Origin: Neurospora tetrasperma FGSC 2508
Taxonomy: Eukaryota > Ascomycota > Sordariomycetes > Sordariales > Sordariaceae
Length of the DNA: 64,000 bases
Reading direction: 5' to 3'
NCBI RefSeq assembly: GCF_000213175.1
Contig: NW_009799179.1
Span: forward strand, 9,574,250-9,638,249
Made by a program: the position numbers and the translations under genes. This document shows, in pieces, positions 23,615 to 35,429 of this stretch (position 1 is the stretch's first letter; each line of letters begins with the position of its first letter). Below the pieces are notes generated by a model. The model was given only the letters and a program-made list of their open reading frames with translations. It ran no database searches and was not told where the DNA came from.

Positions 23615-25527
23615 CTAACTGAAATCATCAACCAAGCCCATCTCCATCTCTACATCCTTGGAGGTCCTTCCTATCGCCAACTTACCATCCACCTCCCTGA
23701 ACCCCTTCTCTTTACATCCCCCCTTGGCCCTACAAACATCCACCACCGGAATCTCCGTGTAGGCTACCACAGCATTCACATAATTCCTATCTCTCTGCTC
23801 ATAGTTTGCATCCCCGACCTCAGCCCGCAGGACCGCTTCCGGCCTTCCCCTCACCCAGTCCTCATGCTTCCTCATAATCGACATGGCTTGCTCCATCCCC
23901 CACTCTCTCTCTCTCTTTCTTTTTTTTAGCTCCTCGAGCGCCTCCATCGCCTGCCATGTGTTGATATGCTCCGGACCTGACACTTTCGCAAAGATACCCA
24001 CTAGCCCCTCAAGAAGATCATATGCGCGGGCGAACTCCCCTAGAGATGTCAGCGCCGTGATGACGTCGCCGAGATGTGAGCAGGTGGTGAGCGCGGTGAC
24101 CGCAGAGGGGGGGCCGTGGCGTGCGAGACTGCGCTTGTAGGCTTCTTCGGCGACGCGGAGCGAGCAGGAGAGGTGCTTGTGGGTGAGCATGTGTTTGAAG
24201 ATGCGGTGGAGGAGGTCGAGGGATTCGGGCGAGGAAGGGCCGAGGGCGGAGGCGTATTCGGAGTATTGAGCCCAGAGAGCGGCTTGTTCTGCGCGGTAGG
24301 TGGGGTCGTTGGGGTCCATGTCGTTGTTGTTGTAATCAATGAGTTGATTTGAGTTTGTGTTGGCATAGGACACTGGATGTGCTGGGGGAGATTCGACGGT
24401 TTTTTCTTCTTCCTGCTTCGGCTTGGGGTTTATTTCGTCCAGCGTGAGTTTGTCGACAGTCACGCCTGATGTGGTCCCTTTGATAAGGACGTCGGCGATT
24501 CGGTCGATTACACCTCTAATGGCACTTGTGCCTAGCCACCGCTCTGTTTCGCTCTTCACCGCGGGAATCTCGTGGGATTTATTAGCTTCGACTTTGTCGG
24601 CCATGTCATAGACATTCAGCCGAAAGTACGTGTTTGGCACGTTAGCGAAGCGCCTTTTCATTTCGTTATTCGTCTTTTCGGTGTGTCGTTTCTTGCCATC
24701 TTTTGTCGGTTCATCGCGGTGGTGTATGTCTTTGGTGCCGGCCCCAAGACTCAAAACGCAACCAACTTTCGCTGTGTTCTCCAGGACTTCCGTTGCCTCC
24801 TCTAGCACTTCTCTTATTGGGTTCTTGTAGTCTTTGGTATCGTCCGAAAAATACCGGTCCCCGGCGGACTCTATGCTCGCTGCAGTTGCCCTTGCGGCTT
24901 CATAGATGGTGAAGTCCAGTTGATTCTGCTTGTGACGATAGGCACGGATTCGTCGCAATGAGCCATCTGATCGTCGAGCAACCACAAACGACTTTCCGAT
25001 AGAGCGGTCACCTTTCTCGTCTCTCATTTGGGTGCCATCGTTGCGGCCTTTCATAATGTTCTTCATCCCTTTCTCGACCTTTTCCTCTCTAAAGTCGACG
25101 GAGAACTCGAGTCTTCTCTTTCGGGTACTGAAGATCTCACTGGCAATGTTCTCATACCCTGTGAGAGCCTCGGTAGTCGTCATGCGTAGCCTTCCGAATA
25201 GGATCGCAGCGATTCTGGATGCCGGAGTAAGCGTTCCATATGTCTAGGTAAGGTAGTGATGATGGTCAAAGACACTCACCCTCCAGTGCCGATACCACCA
25301 ATCAAGTGAAAGTAATCGCATGGTTTCGGAATCTCCGCGAGACCCTGTTTCTCTTTGATCCTTTTCATGATCCTATCAAGCATCATGACTTCTGACAAGG
25401 CACGAACGCCCCCGCCGTCTGTATGATACCATGGAAGGCAAGGTTAGCCAGGTTACTTTACGGAAGAGCAGGCCATGAGCTTCGTACCCAGCGAGAGAAT
25501 GTTGACGATCTCATCATCAGAAGACAT
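23615..25527 (-). CDS. Patatin-like (PNPLA) protein without NB-ARC and with degenerate active site
   Basis: Predicted 592 residues from complement(join(23615..25214, 25280..25418, 25488..25527)). It opens MSSDDEIVNILSLDGGGVRA. Exon 2 is exactly 139 nt, like exon 2 of plp-1, with the same intron phases. The patatin oxyanion loop DGGGVR is kept, but the nucleophile elbow reads GGIGTGG, with Gly57 where plp-1 has Ser64. The Asp motif reads DDT (from about D184) where plp-1 has DGA. A TPR-like helical tail follows (about residues 370-560). There is no P-loop or NB-ARC. By family logic it is a pseudo-phospholipase. The frame is fully open with good splice sites, so it may be expressed, perhaps as a decoy or regulator (inference). 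It is divergent from plp-1, with starts 1.4 kb apart. Confidence 0.8.
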
Positions 25528-26931
25528 TGTATTGGGACTGGAGTCTAAGAATATACAGAGGACCGTTATGATTCAAGGAAGTGGAAGTTCATAAACATGA
25601 CATGTGCGAGGTTTTTTTGTGACCGGAACCCTTTGGCTTTGGCTTTGGGATACCGTGAACACTTATCTATGAGTTCAAGGCGAAGAACTAAAGATGGAAG
25701 GCAACCTATCTGAGCCTATGTGATGAGTTACATGTATGCAACCATGTCTAGTCCCAGCACAAGGAAAGAGAGACGGCGAGGAAGGCCATCAGGCCGGTTT
25801 CCTCCATCGTAGGGTGGTTATGTGGTTAGCCGCAAGCCAAGAACCAAGCTTTATTACCATTTTCTAACTGGCTGTTCAGGTCCATGTTTTTTGTGGGAGC
25901 GCGTCGTACCCCCTTTGGAGCTTGAGAGATGTTCGAGTGGACGACTCCATGGTGATGGTGAGAAAAAAAAAGAGGGAGGATGCAGGTTGGCGCTCTCCAT
26001 CACAGCGGACTTTCAGTAGTGTTACAGGGGCTTACAGTAGACACAGTAACAGACACTGTGACCTGAGCTTCTTTCTTCAAACGACAGCGGCTCGTCCCGC
26101 TGGATATTAGCGGATGAGAGAGCGCCCTCCGCTCCGACCTTCAACTTCGCCACGACATCGGGCCACTTCCCGTCTCCATGGGTGGCACTGGACATCATCA
26201 TCATCACGATGACAACAAAAACACTATCTACAGCCCTAATCAGCGCACAACTCCAGAGCGAACAGAACCTGGATGTCGATGACAGGTGCCTTATTCCGAA
26301 AATATGTATCCCCGCGAGCATCCTCTCCTGAACTTCCTCGACCTGAACGGTGTCGATAGCCCGCTCGCTCACTGTGCCAACCGCGGTACCATGGGGCGCC
26401 CTCCCCCCCTCCCTACCGCCCCTCCTGCAATGTAACGCTGCGGCTATGCCCAGTGGCTTTGGTCGCCTTAAGCGCTGACGGTTTCGATTCGACGATAGAC
26501 CACCGTGAGACTTGGGGGCGGGTTGCAGCATGGATTGGTTGATCTGCATGTACCTTGGAGGAGGAGTCAGGCTGAACGCCAACGGATACAGGGGTAGGGG
26601 GACTGGGGAGGGGGAGGAGAGGGAAGGGGTCGAGTGGTCGGGTGGACAAATGTGGGCGGCCGAACAAAAAGAAGAAGAAATGCAACTGTGACGGTGGGTG
26701 GGATTGATTATATGAAGATGGTGACGGCGCTTTTTCCCATTCCTCGGACTTCAACCATTGCGATGGCTTGGTTGCTGACATGATTTGATGGTTGGTTGAT
26801 ATCGTTGCTGTTCACGACTTTTCTACTGATTGTTTACTTTTTGTGATACCCTTTTGCGTTGGTTTTCTTTTTTCTTTGGGGATACTGCTAGTTCTTGCTG
26901 AGAGAAAGAGTGGAAGAAAGAAAGAGGCAAG
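25528..26931. promoter_or_regulatory. Divergent intergenic region between the PNPLA genes
   Basis: 1.4 kb separating the starts of the PNPLA paralogue (minus) and plp-1 (plus), so it holds both promoters. Minus-strand frames at 26022-26582 and 26413-26781 overlap each other and have no recognisable domain. The second begins MSATKPSQWLKSEEWEKAPS at an ATG about 150 bases from the plp-1 start. I could not support either as a gene. Confidence 0.4.
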
Positions 26932-29900
26932 ATGGTTCATCAAGGGAAACGGCACCAGAGAATCGATGGCCCGGTCAACTTGCTCTCCCTAGGTATGTCT
27001 CAGCCTGTGTTTCTCTCACAACAAAGCTAACGACGGTCGGTACCAACCAGACGGTGGAGGAGTTCGTGGGTTGTCGGAGGTGGTGATGCTTCACAGAATC
27101 ATGAAGAGGGTGCAGGAAATTGAGGGTTTCAAGGAACTGCCAAAGCCATGCGAGTACTTCCACATTATGGGCGGAACCAGCACTGGAGGGTATATTTTTC
27201 CTATCTCTTTGGTTTGAGGGGGTATTTCCCTGAGACTGACCTGTTTCTTTCCCACAGACTGGTCGCCATTCTGCTTGGCAGGCTACGCATGACCACTGAA
27301 GAAGCTCTGGCAAAGTACTACGACTTGGGTAAAGTCATTTTCCACAGGCACAACAAAAAGAGGCTCGAGATCAGCGCAAAGTACGGAGCAGAGGCACTCG
27401 AAACAGTAGTGAAAAAGCTCGTCCAAGAGCGAAGAACTAGCGAGCTCATGTACGACCCGACTGACGAGCCAACCACTTGCAAGGCGTTTGTTTGCGCCGT
27501 AACTTCCGCAAAGATCGGTCCTCCACGGCGGTTTCGCAGTTACTCTTCCAAAGACCGGAAATACAGCAACTGCAAGATTTGGGAAGCAGCTCGAGCGACC
27601 TCCGCAGCGCCGACCTTCTTTGCCCCGATGACCATCAGCCACGATAACGTACCGGAAGAATTCCTTGACGGCGCGCTGGGGTATAACAACCCCATCACCG
27701 AAGTCCTGAACGAGGCGGGCACATCTTTGGATCCGACCCTCAAGCTGGGATGTATCCTGAGCCTTGGGTGCGGCACCAAGGCGGACAAGACCCTCAGGAG
27801 GTCTGGTCGGTGGTTCGGCCAGGGTCTTTCTTGGGGCTGGCGAATGGGTAAAGTGATGAAGGACAGTTTGACGGACCCTGATCCCAAGCACATCGATGTT
27901 GCCAGATTCCTCGATGGGTGGAACGAGACATACTTTCGCTTCAGTGTTCCTGGCGCGGCCGATGCGGTCAAACTACCCGAGTACAAGAAGATGAAGATGT
28001 TGGAGAAGATGACGGAAAAGTATATGGATATTCCTGAAGTCGCAGCGCAAATCGAAAAGGTGGCTAGGATACTTGCTGAAAGGAAATCAGAAGGAGCGTG
28101 GATCGGCTTGGTCTGTAAGTTCACCATTTATTTCTAGAAACTGTTGCCGTTTATATTCGGACACTTATTTTGCACAGGTCAGCTGGAAAAGAGTGCGGTG
28201 GCCATGTCGCTACAAGCTCGTCCAATGGGATTGTCTAGCAACTTCTTCACTGGAAGGGCTGACATTCTCAGGAATATGGCGAAAGTGTTGCTATCAGACC
28301 CAGATGGACGTAACCAGCGGCGCCGGGAATATCTTCTCTGGGGCATGGGCGGTATCGGAAAGACGCAAATCGCCTTGAGGTTTGCCGAGATTCACGGAGA
28401 CAGGTAACATGTTTCTTTGAACATTGCCACCCTTCTGGACTTTCACTGACATTGAAGTACCTTAGGTTTGAACACGTCTTCTGGCTTGATGCCACCAACA
28501 AAAACACAGTACAGCAAAGCTACCACAATATCGCACTAAAACTTGGGATACAAACAGACAAGATCGAAGAATCTCAGGCGGTGGTCCTGAACTGGATGAA
28601 TGCCTCCAATGGCAGATGGCTCCTCATCTTCGATAATTACGCTCACAAGGGCGACGAGTACGGCCAGTACAACGACATTATTCCTAGAAGAGGGAATCTG
28701 CTATATTCTAGCAGAACCAACACACTCCTTCAAAGGCTAGGCCCAGAGGCTGTCTCGGAAGTCCGCGAGATGGACGATGATGAAGCCACTACCTTCTTCA
28801 TCAAAACTCTTCACCGCACGATCGTGGATCCGGAAGAGCGGCAGCAGTGTACGGCTCTAGTCAAGGAGTTGGGTTGTCTGCCATTGGCCATTGACCAAGC
28901 CGGTGCCAACATCCACATGACAGAGCGCAACATTGAAGACTACCTTACGGAGTTTCGAAAGAGGCGGGACAAATTGCTGAGGGAGAGGCAGGAGTCAACG
29001 ACAGGCACAGACATGGAAGGTGATCCGGCTGTATATGTCACCTTTGACTTGTCGTATCTCGCCCTTCGCAGGCAATCCCGAAGGATCAACGAAGATCAAC
29101 ACGCACGCGACTACGAAACAGCCATAAAGATTCTCAACATCATTTGTTTCTATCACTACGATAACATACCCGAAGAAATGTTCATGAGAGCGGCCAACTG
29201 GCGAAGCGAGCAGCTCGAGGAGGAGGGACAGCAAGAAATTCCCATTGATCAGCAACTTGGGGGAGACACCGACCGCAACGCCAATATCATCATTGAGCTC
29301 GACGAGGACCGAAAGTGGGATCCGACCTGGTTCCGCCGCGGGGCCAACATCCTCAAACAGTTTTCTCTCGTGAGGATAGACCGACATCGGTCGCTTTCCA
29401 TGCACGTGCTAGTTCACTCCTGGGCCAGAGACAGACTGGACACCTCAGCCAAAGACCAATACGGATTCACCGAGAAGGAGTCGTACGCGCTCTCCGCTCG
29501 ATGCATCCTCTTTGAGTCTATACCCGAATTGTCTCGCCCGGAAGAGTTCAGCTACCGGACAAAAGTGGTACCGCACGGCCTCGCACTCAACGAACACGCA
29601 CCTCCAACAGCTATCGGTGATTTGTACCGTGAAGCTCACTACGACAAGGTCTGGGCCCTCGCCAATGAAAACGTTGGCAACTGGGAAGAAGCAGAGAAGT
29701 TTTTGATCTCCTCTATCCAACGATACAAGCAGAATAGCTGGCTGGACGAAGGACGCGCCATCGAAGCCATTGACCGACTAGGTGACTTCTACGTTAAGCG
29801 TCAAGACTGGCACAAGGCCCACATGACGCTCCTTGAGGCCTACGAGCGAAATAGATACATTTGTCTCAAACGGGACAGGGTCTCGTACGTTCGGGAAAAT

Positions 29901-31076
29901 GGTAAGGTTATTGAGACGGATTCCGAAGAATACGTTACACCCAGAGAAGCGGGAGAATACTGCAGGCGTGTGATTACCTCCCTCCGCCGTCTAGCCGATC
30001 TCCTTATGGAAGCCGGATACCCCGAAGGCCGACTCGAAGCCCTCGAAAGAGCCGACGAGATGATCTGGGAAAGCGGCATCAAGTCTGACAATGAATACCT
30101 CCAGCCCTGTGGCGACCAAATCATCGAAACAGAGTACTGGATAGAGAGGGGTCAAAACCCCAAGGCCGTCGCGAACCTGACCTGGGAAGAACAAGATGAA
30201 ATATACAAGGAAATCGAGAAGATGAAGGCAGACTATCGCAAGAAACACAAGCTCGTCGACGAAAAAATGGACATTCACAAACAAGACGCCTACCGCAAGG
30301 AGATCCTTTCTTCCACTACGCTCTCCTTCCACGAGAAGACGGACCTCTTGTGGGCCCACTACGACGAAATCAAAGACATCTACGGCGACGACGACATCAT
30401 GACCCTAATCGCCTCGGAATCCTTGGCCAAACTTGGTCTCCAGTTCCAGGAATCCTTACCCTCACCATCATCATCATCATCCCATACCAACAAACCGCCG
30501 CCACAACTACAGCAACCACCACCCCGCCTCCCCTGCCCCCTCCTCGTCCACCGCAACGCCCTCGCCCTCGCATCCAAAAAGTACGGCCAAACCCACTCCC
30601 ACACCCTCGTCTCCCTCGAGCGCCACGGCCTCACCCTCTTCAAACTGAACCGTCTCCGCGAAGCCTTGAAACTCTCCATTGTCTTTAAGGACCTCATCAC
30701 CGCCAACCACAGCGCCAACCACGACTACTCCATCATTGCCGCGCAGCGCGTCAAGACGGTTCTGCAAGTGGGCGATCCGCGGTTTAGTGACCACCGAATC
30801 AAGGGCGTGGGCGGCTGTTTTGCGGGGTGCACGGCGCAAAGCCACCGAGAGACGGCTGCGAAGTTGGGGGTGAGGAGGGATTGGTTGAATGCCAAGGGGG
30901 AAGTGGTGGATGTAGTGGGAGATTTGGAGAGGGGGTACATGGAGATGATGGAGGAGACGAGGCAGAATCGGGAGGATCTGGAGCTGGCGGAGGGGGTGTG
31001 GGCGAAGAAGGAGGAGGAAGGGAGTAGAGGGGTGCCGATGGGGGAGGAAGAAGTGGTGATGATGATGCAAGTTTGA
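26932..31076 (+). CDS. plp-1: PLP-1-like NLR: patatin phospholipase, NB-ARC, TPR-like
   Basis: Predicted 1,297 residues from join(26932..26992, 27051..27189, 27258..28114, 28178..28403, 28466..31076). The patatin domain (about 15-345) has oxyanion loop DGGGVRG (21-27), nucleophile elbow GGTSTGG with Ser64, and catalytic DGA at Asp204. The NB-ARC (about 375-650) has Walker A GMGGIGKT (408-415), Walker B GRWLLIFDN, sensor NLLYSSRTN, GLPL-like CLPLAIDQAGA and an MHD-like SLSMHVLVHSW. A long helical TPR-like region follows, then a low-complexity Pro/Ser insert and a charged tail. This is the fungal NLR-like architecture of Neurospora PLP-1. There the TPR part senses the SNARE SEC-9, and SEC-9 mismatch drives oligomerisation and phospholipase-dependent cell death. 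The neighbouring sec-9 supports the name. All active-site residues are intact. Confidence 0.9.
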
Positions 31077-32895
31077 ATTGATTTTTTAAAATCCGGTTTG
31101 AATTTTTTCTTTTATTGGAGAGGATGGGTGGGCTAATACTTGGATTGTTTTCTTTTTGTAGGAAAATGTTTCTTATTGTGGCTTTGGTGATGAGGAGGTG
31201 GAGGGAGAGGATTTGGGGAAGAGGGAGTTGATTTACTGTGCCCGGTGCCGAGCCGTTCTGAAAGGCCACTTTCAAGACTGTGGTTCAGTTTATTGTAGTA
31301 AGGTCTTCCTGTCTAATTTAATAGTGGTTTTCGGTTGTAGCTTTGTACCCCTCGTGTGCTGGATGATATCTATTCCGAACTGGACCAAACATCAGTAAAA
31401 CCAGAAAGGACGAATGGTAGGACTATTCATCATCATCTACAGGACATTGAAACACATACCTATGCTCCTTAGTTATCTGTATCTTGACATCCAAGCTGGT
31501 TCTAATCGTCTACACTGTACATAACCCACCTCCCGCCCAGCCCATCTTTCATCTCTCGTCTCCAGTCTTGCACTGCCCATCTCTCATTCCTCATCTCCTA
31601 CCCACCCTACCCGTCTTCACCTCGCAGTCACAGCACCATAACCTCTACCAATCCTCTGCCCCTGTCCCCATTCCTTACCTTAATAATCACTCTACAAAGG
31701 TTATCTCTAAAGACGACCCTAGCAAATTAACGGTAATTGTTCATCTGGCATCTCCTAACTTCTTCCCCCTATGGACTGAAAGTGAATAAAGACGAATCTG
31801 TACAATTTCATCATCTTTGTTTTGTTGGAACCATACCCGGCCGGGTTCATGTTGTGACTTTGAATCTGAATTTAAATATGATACCTACCTAGGTAACTAG
31901 ATACCTAGGCTTCATAGCAGTAGTTACCTAGAAGTACCTCAAGCTACCTAAAGGTATCTAAAGGTATCTACAGGTAGCAGCTAGAGGTAGAAAAGAAAAA
32001 AAAAAAAAAAAAAAGAAAAAAAAGGAAAAAAAGGAAAAAGGAAAAGGCTATTGAATCGTGACAGGTAATAAAAGTACCTACTTACCTACCTACCTACCTA
32101 CCTACCGTACTTAATAGGCTTGTATCAAAATAAAATAGACAAGACAAGGCAGACAACACGAGTTTAGCTAGGTGTAATTAGGTGTAATTAGGTGTTGAAG
32201 AGAGTGAACATGTGTGTTAGTAGTATGACTATTTGGCTTTGTTGATATACACTTGATGAGAAGGTTAGAGGTAAGTAAGTTGAGAGAAGGTAGACTTTGT
32301 GCGGAGCATCTGGTGGTGGCCGAAAGGTTGTTAAGGAGGAGGAGAGGAAAGAAAGGGGTGATGATGTTAGTGATGTACCAGGTCCAGGTACTAGTAAAAC
32401 GATAATCTAGAAGAGCGGAGCGAACGCTTTTGGTATGCGTGAAAACAGGGCATAATCGTTGAATTGAAGAAAAGAGGACGCAGAGACTTTGGAGAGAGGC
32501 GAGGATGGTACCATTCATTGTTCATGAAAGTAATACCTCAGGCTGAACACTGACTTGTGAAAAACAATAGCACATGATAGGAGTCAAAAGTGAGAGACAC
32601 ATCACCATATACGGACACCAAAAGTACATGACTTAGTTGATTACCATAGTAGATATTTACTGAATCATTGCAACGTCGTGCGTTCTAACATGTTTCCCGA
32701 ACCCATCATTTGAGGAGGGACCCTACACCGGACTCACCGCAGAAATGTTCTTGTTTGATAAACATTTCTTAAACCCACAATGTCAACATCAACATTGAAG
32801 AAAGCGTGTACCACATGTTCGCAGCAAAACCTAAGACCAACAAACTCCGGCCATTCCAAACCATCCAACCGTACCGACCTGCCAAACCATCTTGT
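31077..32895. other. Intergenic region between plp-1 and sec-9
   Basis: 1.8 kb between two convergent genes. It holds both 3' ends, a TACCTA-rich block and an A-rich block (about 31879-32106). No supported gene. Confidence 0.5.
31879..32106. repeat. TACCTA/TAGGTA repeats flanking an A-rich tract
   Basis: Many TACCTA, GGTATCTA and TAGGTA units in both orientations (31879-31988), then an A-rich run broken by G (31990-32045), then tandem ACCT (about 32080-32106). The palindromic units could form hairpins. No terminal-repeat or transposon structure is evident. Confidence 0.8.
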
Positions 32896-34190
32896 TTAAA
32901 ATCTTTCGAGCGCCATCTTGTTCCTGCGAACCTCGATGTTGAGTCTATCGGTCTGTTGCAACTGTTAGTATCTTGCTCTTCCCAGCATCCTCTCCCCGAA
33001 CACAAAACACTTACGTTCTCAGTCATGGTCTCAATATACCTATTACTGAGATCCAGACCCGCGCCAATATCCAGGGCACCGTCCTTGAGCTCCTCGGCAA
33101 CTTGCTCCATCAGCGCAATCTTGGTGTTGATGGCGTTCTCGTTGTGGTCCATCTCCTCATCATCCTCCAGCGCGTACTTCTTCTTGTTGTCAGCGCCGCC
33201 GCCAAGTCCCAGCTTCTTAGGCTTCATGTTGGCCATCTGCGCCTGTGAACGGTTCTTGTAGAGCTCGCGCGCGTTCTGCTCGCGGATTTCCTTCTCCTCA
33301 AGTTCGGCTTGAAGGCGGTCCCTATCCATCCTGTCAAGCGTCTTCTTGCTGTGGCCGACAGGCAGGAACATGGAGCGATTAACTCTTTCAAGTTCCTTGA
33401 CCCTTTCCTTGGCCTGACGGGCTTGGGCGGCTGTAGCAGGGTGTTAGCTTCAGGTCATTCACTACTTCGTACTTGGTATACATGGCAAGAACTAACTTCC
33501 GTGGTCAATGTTTCCCTTGGCATACAGCAACCTCTCGTTTTGCTCCCTCAGCTGTTGTCGTGCATTGCGCATGTTCGCCAGAGCAGCATAACTCGTGTCC
33601 ATGGTCCGATCCAAAGTGTTGATGGTGGCATTTTGCTCATTCACAATCTCGTTTCGGACATCAGTGAACTCCACATCCTCCTTCTGCTCCTCCGTGAGCT
33701 CCTCCTGTGGCACACCATACTTGTTGCCATACAGTTCCTGGGGGGACGGCTCATATCCATCAGGAGGAATCTGTCCGGGCTGCTTGTTGTCGCCATATGT
33801 AACCGGGTACTGCTGCTTGTTGGAAGACGGTTGAGCAGAAACGCCCGAGTTGTAGTTGGAGCTGGTTGAGGGCGCATAAGGGTTCTGGTGGCTGCTGGAA
33901 GGGGTATCGTATCGGTTATCACCATATTTATCCGTGGTGCCGAATCTCTCGTTCGTGTATCTACCCGCAGCAGGCGGCTGCTGAACCGGACCTCCGGCGG
34001 AGTAAGGAGGAGGAGCTTGTTGGTTCTGGTACGGGGACGGACCACTGCTAGCGGTGCTGGATAGAGTAGATTGAGACTGAGCAGGGCTCGCGTGCTGGTT
34101 GGCATACGGATCGGCCGATGGTTGCTGGGCATAGGGGTTCTCGGCGGCAGCGGCCTCCTTGTTCTTCTTTCGTCCGAATGACCAGCCCAT
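32896..34190 (-). CDS. sec-9: SEC9 t-SNARE (SNAP-25 family), target of PLP-1
   Basis: Predicted 388 residues from complement(join(32896..32952, 33015..33430, 33497..34190)). The N-terminus MGWSFGRKKNKE is followed by a long Pro/Gln/Ser/Tyr-rich region and NKYGVPQEELTEEQKEDVEF. The Qb SNARE helix (about 180-250) has its central Gln at 217 (LREQNERLLYAKGNIDHG). The Qc helix (about 330-388) reads ALDIGAGLDLSNRYIETM, with Ser360 where SNAP-25 has the zero-layer Gln. It ends NKMALERF. SEC9 pairs with the Sso-type syntaxin and Snc synaptobrevin for exocytosis at the plasma membrane and is essential. In Neurospora its SNARE part is highly polymorphic and is read by PLP-1. It lies tail to tail with plp-1. 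Confidence 0.93.
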
Positions 34191-34982
34191 TTTGGGAAAC
34201 TGTGATGATTACAATACTCAGTACACTTAAAGTTATTGGAACAATGGGTATGTCAAGGAGATGGAAACTGATGTGTTGTGATTGACAGGATGCGGTGGAA
34301 CTGGAACGAGAGGAAGGAGAAAAGGAGTAAAATGGATGGAGGGTTTGTTTTTTTAGGGAGAATAATCCATGAGCATGAGGGAAACAGGGGGATACAAGTA
34401 GTTCCCGCTTGGAGAACACTTCCGAATGTCTTGACTGGTGTCTGGAGAGCGTTCCAGGTTTCTGTGCTTCCTCCGACGGCCGATGGAGTGCTGTAAATGA
34501 TTGGGGAAGGCCCGTAATACAAGCGTTGTAACCATGTTGGCAAGGAGGTCCCATGCTCATGTGTAGGTATGTAGACAAGTTGCAGGAAGCAGCAGCAGCA
34601 GCAGCAGCAGCAGCAGGGGGCGATCTGGAGATGCCTGCATTGGCCACCGAGTGGGAGGGAAAGTGTGGACGGATCTTGCGGGTCTTGTGTGTTTGGCCTG
34701 TAAGCAGCCATTTTCAGGTGTTTCTGTTACGCCAATGGCGGCGTGGAACATGTTGACCACTAACACCGACGGATGGCCTGCTTCCGCTGTGTCCGCGTCT
34801 CGCCCATGCTGAGATTTCGCCCTTTTTGGTTCTCTTTTTGCGAGACTGTCCGTGGGCTGGTTGGTGTTGAGGCTGTGTTGACCATTCCTGGCTCTCTTGG
34901 CGGTGGACGTGCCGGCATTCATCGTCACCCCATGTCCAGACCAGTCAAGAGATGTTGTCTGATGTTTCCTCCAAGGGTCCAG
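34191..34982. other. Region upstream of sec-9
   Basis: About 0.8 kb holding the sec-9 promoter and leader. It includes a CAG repeat at about 34590-34615. No coding domain seen. Confidence 0.4.
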
Positions 34983-35429
34983 TCAAACGGAAGTCGAAAC
35001 ATGGATGGTGTCCATGGGGCCTCCTTTTCCGCTGGTTCCTGGCTCCTGAGTGGTGGGGGAGACGCTGAAATGCACAGGAAAGGGCAGTGGAGAAGGGCGA
35101 TCCAGGGGAAAGCGGGCTTGAACGTGTCGCAGGCTAGGGCTGGACTGTGCTAGTGCTGGGGATTTGGATGCTATGTGTGTATTCGATAAAATGCTTACCT
35201 TGATCCCACACGCCAACGACCGCCATATTGATTTCTTCTTGGTCTTCTTCTTGGTCTCCGTCTTCTCCGTTTGCATCTGAGCTTCGAGGTCGGGGTCGGC
35301 ATCACGGCTGGCCCAAGTGTTGGTTCTCCATGTGGTCGTGGATCCCCAAGTGCTGTATCTCTGGGCCGGCTTGGGCTTTTCCGAGATATCGGCTTCCTGC
35401 CGGAGGGGTTTCGACATTTTGTGACCCAT
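34983..35429 (-). CDS. Small hypothetical protein (unrecognised)
   Basis: A minus-strand frame from MGHKMSKPLRQEADISEKPK through YSTWGSTTTWRTNTWASRDA to a lysine-rich KTETKKKTKKKSIWRSL. A good donor (GTAAGC) follows at 35198, so the end is uncertain. Read unspliced, the frame gives 148 residues ending at 34983. Splicing to an AG at 35065 would instead end at 34945 with about 116 residues. No signal peptide, membrane segment or known domain is visible. The Trp/Thr-rich middle and basic cluster look protein-like rather than random, but I would not claim a function. Confidence 0.35.
   Translation of the reverse strand: MGHKMSKPLRQEADISEKPKPAQRYSTWGSTTTWRTNTWASRDADPDLEAQMQTEKTETKKKTKKKSIWRSLACGIKVSILSNTHIASKSPALAQSSPSLRHVQARFPLDRPSPLPFPVHFSVSPTTQEPGTSGKGGPMDTIHVSTSV

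Noticed and set aside
26022-26582. 186-codon minus-strand frame in the plp-1 upstream region
   Set aside because: No domain, overlaps another frame, and includes repeat-driven runs such as Met/Val stretches.
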